From: Acidipila sp. EB88
GTDB lineage: Bacteria > Acidobacteriota > Terriglobia > Terriglobales > Acidobacteriaceae
Assembly: GCF_003858395.1 (NCBI RefSeq)
Contig: NZ_QWEV01000005.1
Span: 3,410,001-3,474,000 of the forward strand
Length of the DNA: 64,000 nucleotides
Reading direction: 5' to 3'
A model generated the notes under the pieces. That model made no database searches, was not told the DNA's origin, and saw nothing but the letters and a program-made list of their open reading frames with translations. Positions 7,912-16,504 of the stretch are shown here, in pieces. Within the stretch, counting starts at the first letter, position 1; every line of letters begins with the position of its first letter. The position numbers were made by a program, and so were the translations under genes.

Positions 7912-9390
7912 TTATTCTCCTGCCCACTGACGCAAATAGGCTTCTATTTTGCCGGTGTCGTAGGTGTTGTCTGTCTTCTGGAACGCCTCAGGAGATTTTG
8001 CAGCAAGCAGCTTTCCTTTAGGCGAGAGTACAAACCACATCGGGTATCCGTTTGCCGGGGGATACCGAGACAGAAACTTGGTGTTCGGTCTGTAGAAGCT
8101 CGTACTCACATGAAGCACGATGAGATGGTCGAGGCGAGCACGTACACTGGCATCGTCTTGCATCGATCGATCCAACAAGAGACACCAGCCACACCAGTTC
8201 CCTCCTACGTCCAGCAGGATGTTCTTGTGCTGCAGTGTGGCTCTCTGCTTTGCCTCCGCTAAATCCTGAAAGGCGTCCCGGTCCGGGTCAAACGGCCCGC
8301 TCTGCACTGAATGCATGACCGGAGCAGATGGAGAGAGCGGGGGGCGCACAGCAGTGTCTATAACGAACTCGTTCACCGGGGTATCTTTCAGCTCGATGTG
8401 GAGTCCAAGCCGTTCCATTGCGCCCCGGACCGCAACCTGTATGTCATGGTTCTGTGGGGCAAACGGCTGCACTTCGAAGTCGTAGCTGCCCGGGAGGCCG
8501 GTATGGTCTTCGACCGGCATGTTAAGGTCGAGGCTCATCTCATGTGCGAAGAGCCTCATACTTGCGTTCTTCCCGCCAGTGAACCCGTCGAAGATGTTGT
8601 CAGGCTTCTCAAACACGGCGGCCACTGGATTCCTTTGGCTGTCGGCTGCTGGATGAAGCAGGAGCGGACCTTTGCCCCTAGTCAACACCCACGCTTTACG
8701 AACTACTCGCTCCTGGTGGAACTTAAGTCCGAAGCTGCCAGCAAGAAGCTCCTGGAGTCTTGCCTGATCTTCTACGGTGGGCTTCGTTCGAGCGTGATCC
8801 GCGGGCAATGGCACAGCCAGTAAGCAAAGGAAGACGATCTCGTATGCCTGGGTGGGGTGCCTTGCGACGCCATCGCCGAAGTCGACCCCCCAAGGCTGCG
8901 TAGTGGGCATTCCGTAGGTGTCATCTGCCAGCCCGGCGAGCAAACAGCCAACTCTTCCTGCGCCTATGCCAAGGCAGAGTGGCAGGGCGAACAGGTCGCC
9001 TGTTCGGAGGTTGATCCCGAGTCTTTTTTTGGCAAGCTCTACACTGACCCAGCCACCGAGCAACCCACCCACAATGGTCTTCCCGCTTCCTGGAAGGAGT
9101 AAGCGGGGCAGAGCTAAATGCAGACGGGGTGCCTGTTCAAAAAACCCTAACAATCTGCTGCCAAACAGTGCCCCTACCGCTGCAGCGGCGGTCACACTCC
9201 AGCGCTGTTGCTCATCCAGAACATCCCCTTCGGAGGAACGCGCCTTCTTGTACGCTGCGAATCCAAGGAGGTACCCCAGTGTTTCAAAAAGAGGGTGCCA
9301 TGCGGGATGGGAACCAAGACGGAGCATCGGAAGCCTGAGAGCAAAATACCAGCTTAGCCGGAAGCTGCCTTGTTTTGGGCGTGGACGCAT
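7912..9390 (-). CDS. Chimeric protein: Lgt-like N part, DUF3738 middle, thioredoxin-fold C part
   Basis: One 492-residue open frame with three unrelated parts. Residues about 25-195 are hydrophobic and carry prolipoprotein diacylglyceryl transferase (Lgt) features: GIGAGRVGCLLAG at 141-153, then PWGVDFGD...RHPTQAYE at 166-184, matching the GRxGN and PWxxxFP...xHPxQxYE motifs, although the usual Asn is Cys. The final Lgt helices are missing. Residues about 205-350 match the C-terminal two thirds of DUF3738/TIGR03435: LQELLAGSFGLKFHQE, PVEDHTGLPGSYDFEV, LGLHIELKDTPVNEFVID. Residues 370-492 are thioredoxin-like with WCGWC at 399-403. The Lgt-to-DUF3738 join is near nt 8800. The likely origin is a deletion fusing neighbours. 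Whether the full protein is made is unknown. Confidence 0.7.
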   Translation of the reverse strand: MRPRPKQGSFRLSWYFALRLPMLRLGSHPAWHPLFETLGYLLGFAAYKKARSSEGDVLDEQQRWSVTAAAAVGALFGSRLLGFFEQAPRLHLALPRLLLPGSGKTIVGGLLGGWVSVELAKKRLGINLRTGDLFALPLCLGIGAGRVGCLLAGLADDTYGMPTTQPWGVDFGDGVARHPTQAYEIVFLCLLAVPLPADHARTKPTVEDQARLQELLAGSFGLKFHQERVVRKAWVLTRGKGPLLLHPAADSQRNPVAAVFEKPDNIFDGFTGGKNASMRLFAHEMSLDLNMPVEDHTGLPGSYDFEVQPFAPQNHDIQVAVRGAMERLGLHIELKDTPVNEFVIDTAVRPPLSPSAPVMHSVQSGPFDPDRDAFQDLAEAKQRATLQHKNILLDVGGNWCGWCLLLDRSMQDDASVRARLDHLIVLHVSTSFYRPNTKFLSRYPPANGYPMWFVLSPKGKLLAAKSPEAFQKTDNTYDTGKIEAYLRQWAGE

Positions 9391-9532
9391 TACTCTTGGG
9401 TGCTAACGTTTCGGCTGGTATTCAAGATGGCCTGTCCCTGTTCTGGCTCAGCGCAATGTGTAAAGCCGCAGTGCCTGTTCCGCCGGGCCGCATGGCCTTG
9501 TGTGTGGCCGCGGTTTTGCGCAACTATTCTGT

Positions 9533-9871
9533 ATGCAGACCCTCTGGTGCTGGCGCTGCAAAGCGGATGTGCCCATGCTCGATGAGGCTGAGTTTGGCGA
9601 ACTCACGAGGCTCTACGACGGTGCGTTTCAGGCCGTGCAGAAGCTACGGGCCGAGCAGGGTCTCACCCTCACTCAAACTCCCGTGCATGAGATGTTCGAG
9701 CCGGTCCGGATGCGCTACGCCGAAGTGACATGTGGCGATGACCGCTATGTGAATGATGCAAGGCACCACCGGCTGGCGAACTACGGGCCTCCGTGCGTGC
9801 AGTGCGGCAAGCCGCTGCGAACCGTGAAGGCGAAGCTGTGTGGAAGCTGCATGTACCCCGTCTTTCCTTGA
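9533..9871 (+). CDS. Small zinc-ribbon protein
   Basis: 112 residues starting MQTLWCWRCKADVPML. An in-frame ATG 33 bases earlier looks less natural. Cysteine pairs: CWRC at 6-9, then CVQC and CGSC near the C terminus (PPCVQCGKPLR, KLCGSCMYPV), giving two possible zinc knuckles that flank a helical middle (EFGELTRLYDGAFQAVQKLR). This resembles conserved acidobacterial zinc-ribbon proteins of unknown function. It lies upstream of the SRAP gene on the same strand with a gap of about 150 bases. Confidence 0.7.
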   Translation: MQTLWCWRCKADVPMLDEAEFGELTRLYDGAFQAVQKLRAEQGLTLTQTPVHEMFEPVRMRYAEVTCGDDRYVNDARHHRLANYGPPCVQCGKPLRTVKAKLCGSCMYPVFP

Positions 9872-10018
9872 CGAACCGAAAAGTCGCAGCGAAGCAATGG
9901 TGAGAGAGCCCCGACCTTCGTGCAAGTGCCGCCACGCATTTGCACAAGTAGGCGCAGGCGATGTCGGGCATCCTGCGCCCTCTACTTGTGGATCTGTGAT
10001 GGAAGCAGGAGAAAGCTC

Positions 10019-10741
10019 ATGTGCGGTCGATATGTTCGTCGCGGTGATAAGCAGAAGATCGCGGAGTACTTCCATGCCACACCGCGGCCGGCAGAGCTGC
10101 CCATGCCAGAAGCCGACTTCAATGTGGCACCGACCACGTACCAACCCATCATCCGGCAGAGCAGGGAAACAGGGGAACGGGAGATGGTACTGGCCCGATG
10201 GGGATTGGTCCCGTTCTTCACCAGGGACCTGAAGGATGTGAAAGGGCTATCGACGATCAACGCTCGAGCCGAGTCGATCATGAAGGCGCCGACCTGGAGA
10301 GAGCCCTTCAAAAAGAGGCGCTGCCTGGTCCCTGCGTCCGCGTTCTACGAATGGCCGAAAGAAGATAGACCACCGAAGCAGCCCTATGCTTTCGAGCTCG
10401 TAAACGGCCAGCTTTTGGCGTTTGCAGGCTTGTGGGACGCGTGGCGGGACAAGGACGGGCAGTGGCTTCAATCCTTCGCGATCGTGACCACAGAAGCCAA
10501 TGAGCTGATGCATCGCATCCATCCCCGCATGCCAGTCATCCTCAACCCGCGAGACTACGATCGCTGGCTGGACAGGGAAGCGACGTCGGAGCAGCTGCCG
10601 ATCGATCTGCTGCGGCCCTATGAGTCCGAAGAGATGGAGATGTACGAGGCCAATCCCAGCGTTGGGAATGTCCGGAACAATGGCCCAGAGATGATGAAGG
10701 CGGTCGCGGCAGCGACGCAGGACGGGAAGTTGCCTCTTTGA
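10019..10741 (+). CDS. SRAP-domain protein (HMCES/YedK family)
   Basis: 240 residues beginning MCGRYVRR, with AGGAG about 9 bases upstream. Removal of Met leaves the catalytic Cys2 at the N terminus, the key reason for this start. The family forms a thiazolidine DNA-protein crosslink with abasic sites in single-stranded DNA, shielding them during replication. Other motifs fit: FNVAPT near 40, WGLVPFF, then INARAES with the conserved Asn/Arg/Glu, FYEWPKEDRPPKQPY, AFAGLWDAW, and the catalytic-His region HRIHPRMPVIL. Length matches YedK (about 220). It acts alone and often appears near DNA-damage genes, but none is close here. All expected active-site residues are present. Confidence 0.92.
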   Translation: MCGRYVRRGDKQKIAEYFHATPRPAELPMPEADFNVAPTTYQPIIRQSRETGEREMVLARWGLVPFFTRDLKDVKGLSTINARAESIMKAPTWREPFKKRRCLVPASAFYEWPKEDRPPKQPYAFELVNGQLLAFAGLWDAWRDKDGQWLQSFAIVTTEANELMHRIHPRMPVILNPRDYDRWLDREATSEQLPIDLLRPYESEEMEMYEANPSVGNVRNNGPEMMKAVAAATQDGKLPL

Positions 10742-10910
10742 GGCTTCAGGAGGGTCGAAACAGGCTCAAGAATTCAAACCATCCTGACGCCCGGTGAGGC
10801 GTTCATCCATGCACTCGCTTCTTCTGCAGCGAGGCGAACATCAGAGCTACACGTATGCTCGACTAGCGAGAACCCTACATGTAGGGGAATCAGCTTCAAG
10901 GAGAAACACA

Positions 10911-11303
10911 TTGGCAACGAAGAAAACCGCAGTACAGAAGACCGCAAGCAAGAAGGCAGTGGCGAAGAAGGTCGCGCCCACCTCAGCAAGCAGGACCCTC
11001 AAGGTTCCTGCTACCAAGATGACCAAGGCTCAGCTGGTACGGTTCATGGCCGAGCAGATGGACCTCACTCCCAAGCAGGTGAACGCGTTCTTCGACCTGC
11101 TGCTCGAGATCACAACGACCCAGACGAAAAAGCTAGGCGAGTTCGCCATCCCGGGCTTGGGCAAGCTTGTGAAAGCACAGCGTGCCGCACGGATGGGCAG
11201 AAACCCGGCAACCGGCGAGGCGCTCAAGATCAAGGCAAAAACGACGGTGAAGTTCCGGATTGCAAAAGCGGCCAAAGACGCCGTCGTTCCGCCCAAAGCG
11301 TAG
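10911..11303 (+). CDS. HU-family DNA-binding protein with Lys/Ala-rich N-terminal tail
   Basis: 130 residues from a TTG start, chosen because AAGGAG sits 6-8 bases upstream and the protein then starts (M)ATKKTAVQ; the frame upstream of this has no RBS. Residues 1-35 are a histone H1-like tail of Lys, Ala, Thr and Val (KKTAVQKTASKKAVAKK). Residues 40-125 are an HU/IHF fold: MTKAQLVRFMAEQMDLTPKQ, a helical pair, then FAIPGLGKLVKAQRAARMGR with the RxGRNPATGE loop that gives the DNA-binding arm. HU proteins bend and compact DNA; the tail should add nonspecific binding. It is not in an obvious operon. Confidence 0.88.
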   Translation: MATKKTAVQKTASKKAVAKKVAPTSASRTLKVPATKMTKAQLVRFMAEQMDLTPKQVNAFFDLLLEITTTQTKKLGEFAIPGLGKLVKAQRAARMGRNPATGEALKIKAKTTVKFRIAKAAKDAVVPPKA

Positions 11304-11697
11304 ACCTGCTTCGCACCTACGCTCGGAAGCTTGGGCTCTTAAATCAGGGGAGGACGAGACAGCAACCTCATGCCACGATCGTCTTGTCCTTAACCCGCCA
11401 AGTCACCAAGGCCACAATCGCAGGCACCAACCCCTTTTGCCACTAAGGCGCGCCATTCACTCTTGCGTGTGCCCCAAGAGCTGGAAGGGGCAACTGCGTG
11501 CGATTGCGGGGCACAAGCGGCCGAACAGGTGCGCCTCAATGCGCCTGTGAGCATGAGTTTCGCTCCTGGCCTGCATGCCAGGCACTGAAGCGTCCCTTTT
11601 TATGGAGTGCGCAAGAATGCCTCGGGGGAGGAAAACAGGAGGACCTGGACTGAGCAAGCTTTCCTTCAACAAGCTGTCTATTCTGAAGAAGCAGTGA
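11304..11697. other. Intergenic region, no convincing gene
   Basis: 394 bases between the HU-like gene and the stop of the next minus-strand gene. The only candidate is a 31-codon frame at 11602-11697 (basic, MPRGRKTGGPGLS...) without a clear ribosome-binding site; it is not called. No copy of the intergenic repeat is present. Confidence 0.5.
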
Positions 11698-12528
11698 TTA
11701 CAAGGCCGGATCGGGGGATATTGGTTCCTGCATCACGAACCAGCTCTGAACCGCGGCGAGATCATCCTTAGCGTATATACCGACTGCGTTCGGACTTTGG
11801 ACTTGAAATCCTTCTGGCAAGCTAAACAGCGTGGATGCCGGATGCAGAGAGACCTTTTCAAGGCCAGAAATCTTCTCTATACCTGCCGGATCTCCGTCAA
11901 TCACCTTGAGAACGAGTCGCAGTTCTTCAGATCGCCATACCTCGTGAATCGTCTCGGTCGCCGCTTTTCCATTCTGACTGCTCTTGTGAGTCGTCGTAAT
12001 CCGAAAACCATCAGCCGATACGCCTTGAATTACCTTCTTGCCTAGGTCTTCCCTTGTCACCATTGCTCCACCTTCCTCTACATGCACAGGTTCTTCAGGC
12101 ATATTTGAAGTGGCTCTCTCAACCTCGCTTGACTGCTCAGTGGTCATCTTGACAATTACGGCAGCATGGCTACTTATCTCTCCTTCAGTCCAATGAGTGA
12201 GCATGTCGCTCTGAGGATCAAAGACGATAACGTCCCAAGTTGGACAAGGAGGCGGAACCTTTTGAGACAGTTGATCGCACGGGGCCTCGAGCGACTCAAT
12301 ACTCTGGAGGTATACCTGCCCGGCATCACTGCGAGCGAGCTTGATTGGGTATGCTTCATTCTGCAGGAACTGACTTATCCCGTTCGGCAGGATACGAATC
12401 AAGCGCGAATACTTCGTGGCTGAGAATGGGTGACCGCTCACAATCGAGCCTGCCTGGGAAGCCGCCGATTGAGGTGATTGTGCGAGACAGGCTGGCACAA
12501 TCAGGCAAATATTCATGAAAGCAATCAT
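11698..12528 (-). CDS. Secreted hypothetical protein, paralogue of the 22446-23270 gene
   Basis: 276 residues from MIAFMNICLIVPACLAQ, a signal peptide; the frame is open further upstream but that part lacks protein character. It shares clear blocks with the gene at 22446-23270: HPFSATKYSR against HPFSAIKYSR, TTEQSSEVERATS against TSDQMAEVERLTS, TETIHEVWRSEELRLVLKV against TQTIHEVWFSSEMRLVLRV, and GDPAGIEKISGLEKVSLHP against GDPAGKETVSGLAHISLTP. Both have a Cys pair (CDQL...PPCPTW) in the first half that may form a disulfide. The domain appears periplasmic and beta-rich. No known family name is recognised. Confidence 0.75.
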   Translation of the reverse strand: MIAFMNICLIVPACLAQSPQSAASQAGSIVSGHPFSATKYSRLIRILPNGISQFLQNEAYPIKLARSDAGQVYLQSIESLEAPCDQLSQKVPPPCPTWDVIVFDPQSDMLTHWTEGEISSHAAVIVKMTTEQSSEVERATSNMPEEPVHVEEGGAMVTREDLGKKVIQGVSADGFRITTTHKSSQNGKAATETIHEVWRSEELRLVLKVIDGDPAGIEKISGLEKVSLHPASTLFSLPEGFQVQSPNAVGIYAKDDLAAVQSWFVMQEPISPDPAL

Positions 12529-12698
12529 GCTGTAGTTTCTCAACGCGTACACCTCAACTGTTTCTGACTCGCTAAATGGTCTTCCGATAGCGACGCATTT
12601 GGATGCATAGGTCATGGGGGGCAGATGAGGTGTGTTGACCCGCGGCGTGTACGAGGGGTGCTGCCAAGCCCGGTCGGTTTTCACATGTTCTCTGCGGC

Positions 12699-13028
12699 TT
12701 ATCGGGAGATCCATGATTTCTCGGGTGGGTCACTTCTGTGTGGATTTACAAGAGCTTCTCTTTCTACCGACCCATCGCTCAAGAGTCCAGCAAGGTCCAT
12801 TGCCCAATGAAGCGCCATGAACGCGTCCGTACCAGCTCGAGCAGCGATGACTTCGTCGCGTCCAATCCCGATGACTTGTAGCGGGCAGTGGTAAAGGGGG
12901 AGCCCGGTTAAAGCTGCACGTACCGGTTTTCCCATGCGCACAGTAATCTTCCTCGGTTCTCCACGCGAGTCAATCAGCGTGAAGCGGCGTTCGGCGACTA
13001 CTTCCCCAAGTGGCAGCGGGTTCTGCAT
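12699..13028 (-). CDS. DUF6968-like small protein
   Basis: 109 residues. The sequence ERRFTLIDSRGEPRKITVRM, then PLYHCPLQVIGIGRDEVIAARAGTDAFMALHWAMDLAG, fits the DUF6968 pattern (N-terminal strand with ERRF and G.P..V.VRIGKP, central CP.QI.G.G, then a helix with DA..AL..A...). The function is unknown. A ribosome-binding site is weak (AGGAGG is present a few bases upstream of the start on the minus strand, GCTAGGAGGCTGCG). The C terminus (NPHRSDPPEKSWISR) runs into sequence without clear homology. The family call is from memory of the pattern and is moderate. Confidence 0.6.
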   Translation of the reverse strand: MQNPLPLGEVVAERRFTLIDSRGEPRKITVRMGKPVRAALTGLPLYHCPLQVIGIGRDEVIAARAGTDAFMALHWAMDLAGLLSDGSVEREALVNPHRSDPPEKSWISR

Positions 13029-13430
13029 TCGCAGCCTCCTAGCGGCCTATACATGCAATGATTTGCAGCTAGACCATGATAAAGCCCTTGTTCTAGCTCA
13101 GAAGGGATGTGAGGCCGAGCTGCCCATAGGGTTCGTGCCGATGAGCGATCTTCATAGGCAATTGTTGGTAGTGCTGTACAGAAGGCAGAGTGCGAGCGCG
13201 TTTCCTCTCTTCAGGTGAGCGCCGGAAAGCTTGCCAAATACGCCTCCTGTGCCCCAACCTAGCCGCCCCTCAGTACCTCGGAGACCGGGTGGTCGCCAGA
13301 GAGGAAAACAGGGGGTCTACCCCGATGCGTTCACCTGGACCACTGGTGCTTACTGCTGGCTGGAGGAACGCACAGTGTATAAGGGCGTCCCTTTAGCGAC
13401 CACTGGCAGCCTCAGGCTCTGAACTGAGAG
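13029..13430. other. Intergenic region containing a repeat
   Basis: 402 bases between two minus-strand genes. The repeat fragment occupies 13165-13290. The remainder has a short open stretch on the plus strand at about 13300-13422 that reads GVYPDAFTWTTGAYCWLEE, which is protein-like but has no start of its own and is not called. Confidence 0.45.
13165..13290 (+). repeat. Intergenic repeat, end of module A plus module B (plus)
   Basis: GTGCTGTACAGAAGGCAGAG (module A end), then CCGGAAAGCTTGCCAAATAC and a B core (GCCGCCCCTCAGTACCTCGG). The core is degraded (GAGACCGGGTGGTCGCC). Confidence 0.75.
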
Positions 13431-13769
13431 CTAGACCCAGCTTCCGGCGAGACTGCAGGCAATCATTACGGCGGCAGCAAGGCGAACAGACCATGTGGAA
13501 AGGCTTCTCAGGTCTGCATTGATATCCGGGTGCCTGCTCGAGAGCTGCTGAATACGGCTACGAATCAGCGTCAGGAAGACCAGAGTACCGACCGCCACGG
13601 CTCCGAGCAGCAAACTCTGCATAGACTGAGCCTGCCCATGGCGAACGAACATGACTACAACAGCGATGAACATGGCAACAACTGCCCAGTAGGAAACCGA
13701 ACGGTGTGGTGCGCACAAGTCATTATCGACACCGTACATGCGAGAAATACGAGAATCCAGAGAAGCCAC
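13431..13769 (-). CDS. Three-helix membrane protein, unknown function
   Basis: 112 residues. Hydrophobic helices at about 28-44 (WAVVAMFIAVVVMFV), 51-69 (LLLGAVAVGTLVFLTLI) and 93-110 (VRLAAAVMIACSLAGSW). A polar loop with SRHPDINADLRSL separates helices 2 and 3. The N terminus (MASLDSRISRMYGVDND) is soluble. No family recognised. Confidence 0.6.
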   Translation of the reverse strand: MASLDSRISRMYGVDNDLCAPHRSVSYWAVVAMFIAVVVMFVRHGQAQSMQSLLLGAVAVGTLVFLTLIRSRIQQLSSRHPDINADLRSLSTWSVRLAAAVMIACSLAGSWV

Positions 13770-13834
13770 CGGTCACCTCACGGATCAATGTACAGAACAA
13801 TGTGACAGAGAGCAGTACAGATTGCGAATGGCAG

Positions 13835-13900
13835 CAACCCCAACCTGGCCGCCCCTGAGCACCTCGGGCACCCCGGGTGGTTGTCGGGGGATGGGAACCG
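13835..13900 (+). repeat. Intergenic repeat, module B (plus)
   Basis: CCAACCTGGCCGCCCCTGAG then CACCTCGGGCACCCCGGGTG and GTTGTCGGGGGATGGG. It sits between two divergently transcribed genes; the following GAACCGGATCAGGAACAGGC is shared with the copy at 25.8 kb. Confidence 0.85.
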
Positions 13901-14089
13901 GATCAGGAACAGGCGGTCTGCACGTATGCATTCCTGTGGCGCTTGGTGCATGCTGGTAATCGGCGGTGCAGACTGTCTCATGTAGAGTGACATTCATTCC
14001 AGCTCGCGATCTGCTCTCTTGCGAGAACAGCCAGGTAGCAAGCAGAACGCATTGTTGTTCTGCTTGGTTCATCACGACACCCTTACGGA

Positions 14090-15630
14090 GTGCCAGTGTT
14101 CAGACTGTATTTGATTTGCTTGTTTATCCTGGGCACGTCAACTGCTCTCGCTCAGACCTCACCAGCGGCAGCGAAGAGCAGGGTCTCCCAGAGATCGCTA
14201 GATGCAGCGGCCATCATGGATGCCACAAGAACGCTTCCCGTGGAGTACCAAGCCTCTCTGACCTTCGAGGTCCTGGATAACGAGCCGAACATCGTTTCCA
14301 GCCAGCAGCGTATAGCCTGGTTGCTAGATCTGATTCAAGGCGCCCACGCGGCTCATTATCCTGCCATGCTTTCATATGGTGGACCCAGGTCCGGTACTCA
14401 GTTTGCGCTTGAAGAGGCGCTCTACCTGAAGGCCCTTCACGTGGACAGTGTGAGCATTGAGGCTGAATCCATCGACAGGCTGATCCCCCTCGACCGGGAC
14501 CGCGCCATGCAGGCGTTCCTCTCGATGCAGCTTCCGCAGTCCTCTACATCATGCAGCGACAGCTCCACTCCCAACTACACGCCGTACTTCAACACCCTCC
14601 AGCGTTTAGCATCTTTGCCCGGCAGTAGCAGCGACGCAATGCCCCGGGCGCTTCTGGTGGATGCTGCCGGCCGTCTCAGCTCGCCGAGCGCCATCTCGGG
14701 GTACCTCAGCATTCTCAAGGACGTGCATCTGGAATCTTCTGAATGGAGCCTGGTGAGTGGAAGAGTGGAGCAATCCATGGCCCTGCTCCATCCCTCGGAT
14801 CGCGAGCTGAGTGCGCTGGATCGAAGAGGGGAGTTGTCCAGTTCTCTGGCGGAAGTCCTAGCCAAGCTGGGGGACAAGCGGCAATCGGCAGTTGAACTCC
14901 TGCAGGCGTATCGGGGTTTCCTTGCGAGGGGGCTTGGCTCTGAGCAGTGTTCGGATTTCTCCCTGGATCGGAGTGCCATCATTTCGGAGTTTGATGCTCT
15001 ACGCAAGAAAGCTGCCGTCACCGAACAGGTGCATGCGCTGGAGATGCGTGATCTGCTTGGAAGCCCTTCCAACGCAGCTCCAGCACGAAAGATCCCTTTC
15101 GATGAACGCCTGAGAGCGCCGATGCAGAAGCTGTTCGCACTCAGTGCCAGCAACCAGCAGAAACAGTACGTAGCACACGATCCTGATCTCACGCAGCCGG
15201 ACAGCCAGGACGTAACAACCATTCTGGGGATTGCACAGGCAAACTACGAAAAGGAGGACAGCTGTGCGGAGTGTCGCTTCCTGTCCAAGCAGGAGACACT
15301 CTCGACCTTGATGACTCTTCTCCCCCAGGGGAAGCGGCAAGGACCGTCATCCAGGAGGAAGTGAACTTCATCCAGTTCAATCCATTGCAGGAGACGAATC
15401 CAGGCGCATGGTTGTTCATCTTTGAGCAGATGCTGAACACGGCACGAATCCCAGATGCTGCCTCCACGAAACAGCTTGAGAAGGCAGCGGCAGCGGGTCA
15501 AAAGCTCATCCTCACGCCTACGGAAGACGCTTCATTCATCAGGGACAGTTTGTCCACTTCTCCAAGCCCTGTGGTGCGCAGCTTCTGGCGCGTTGAAAAC
15601 CTCGTCAGGATTCCTTACCAACTTAACTAG
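14090..15630 (+). pseudogene. Secreted hypothetical protein split by a one-base frameshift
   Basis: The first frame (14090-15364, 424 residues) has a signal peptide (MPVFRLYLICLFILGTSTALAQ) and a helical, Ser/Leu-rich body with TPR-like character. Its last residues after LSTLMTLLPQG turn into basic nonsense (KRQGPSSRRK). A second frame resumes at once as EAARTVIQEEVNFIQFNPLQ and ends RVENLVRIPYQLN at 15630. The switch falls at TCCCCCAGGGGAAG (15321-15334), runs of five C and four G. One extra base there would give a continuous 513-residue protein. It is either a real deletion or a sequence error. Two closely spaced cysteines (CAEC) lie just before the break. No known family. Confidence 0.75.
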
Positions 15631-15684
15631 GTTCTGCCCCTCAGGTGTTTCCATCCTTGCCGGTGATCAGCACGGAACGCCCTC

Positions 15685-15750
15685 TGTGCCCCTAACCTGG
15701 CCGCCCCTGAGCACCTCGGGAACCCGGGTGGCTGCCCGGGATGGGAACTT
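15685..15750 (+). repeat. Intergenic repeat, module B (plus)
   Basis: TGTGCCCCTAACCTGGCCGC then CCCTGAGCACCTCGGGAACC and CGGGTGGCTGCCCGGGATGG. It lies about 55 bases after one stop codon (15630) and 38 before a convergent one (15788). Confidence 0.85.
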
Positions 15751-15787
15751 TCTGGAGATCAACTGAGGCGCTTTAACTCGTTTTGGA

Positions 15788-16102
15788 CTACGGTCTGCGA
15801 ATTACGACTTGGTTCATCAATCCAGCTTCGTCTGACGTTTTCCGGTGATGCACGCCGCTGAACACCATGGAGATCCAAAAACGATCTGTTTCGACGCTGG
15901 CCGAGTACATCGGGCGTTGTAAGCGCCTTGACCATTCGGCAGCTTGAGGGCTTGCAACGATCGTCTCGATGCCGGGGTATGCAAGAAACCAGTCAATGTC
16001 GAATCGATCCCCGTCCGGCTCGCTGGCAGCCTTGTACTCGGCGGTGGTTGCAAACTCATCTCCCCATCCTGAGAGCCAGGATGACTGGCAAGGCAGCGAC
16101 AA
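15788..16102 (-). CDS. Hypothetical protein, possibly frameshifted at its N terminus
   Basis: 104 residues. The body from residue 15 is protein-like (DEFATTAEYKAASEPDGDRF, DIDWFLAYPGIETIVASP). The first 14 residues (MSLPCQSSWLSGWG) are odd. In the next frame the same bases encode a good membrane or signal helix (LPKSLACLGSIVAALPVILA) ending LRMGR-stop at about 16060-16140. A one-base change at ATGGGGAGATGAG (about 16058-16070) would join the helix to the body. If so, this is a frameshifted exported protein whose 5' end overlaps the next upstream gene. Confidence 0.45.
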   Translation of the reverse strand: MSLPCQSSWLSGWGDEFATTAEYKAASEPDGDRFDIDWFLAYPGIETIVASPQAAEWSRRLQRPMYSASVETDRFWISMVFSGVHHRKTSDEAGLMNQVVIRRP

Positions 16103-16117
16103 TACTGCCTAAGCACG

Positions 16118-16456
16118 CTAGCGACTTGGGCAGCCTCTTTTGTTGAATGGCTTGGCTCCACTGTCCCATGCTTGCTTTTCGGTTACATATTCTCCGTGCT
16201 TGGACTTCTCAAATTGACGCTCATAGCTGCAGCGATATTTGTTCTTGTCCCTGTTAATCCATACTCGTGATGAGCCTTGCGGTGTGATTGGGAGGTTAAC
16301 TATGTCCGGCTTGTTGTCTTGGACCGTTCCACGTGACGGCTGGTCTTGCCCCATCGTAAGAAGTGGCGAGGCACTGCTAATCAGGAGGATCATAGCAAAG
16401 AAGGACCTTAAAACGGTTGTCATCGCAAAGCCCGCCATCAGTACAGCCAGCTGCAT
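16118..16456 (-). CDS. Secreted hypothetical protein
   Basis: 112 residues from MQLAVLMAGFAMTTVLRSFF, with a hydrophobic export helix to about residue 30 (LISSASPLLTMGQ). The mature part is basic and polar (SRVWINRDKNKYRCSYERQF, EKQAWDSGAKPFNKRGCPSR) with two cysteines. The frame stays open 107 codons upstream, but that extension is only repeat modules B and C read on the minus strand and should not be included. The 3' end overlaps the possible 5' end of the next gene. Confidence 0.55.
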   Translation of the reverse strand: MQLAVLMAGFAMTTVLRSFFAMILLISSASPLLTMGQDQPSRGTVQDNKPDIVNLPITPQGSSRVWINRDKNKYRCSYERQFEKSKHGEYVTEKQAWDSGAKPFNKRGCPSR

Positions 16457-16504
16457 TCTCCCACTTAGCTCATGGCTGTGTCTCGCAATCGACTGGAGAA
16501 CGCC

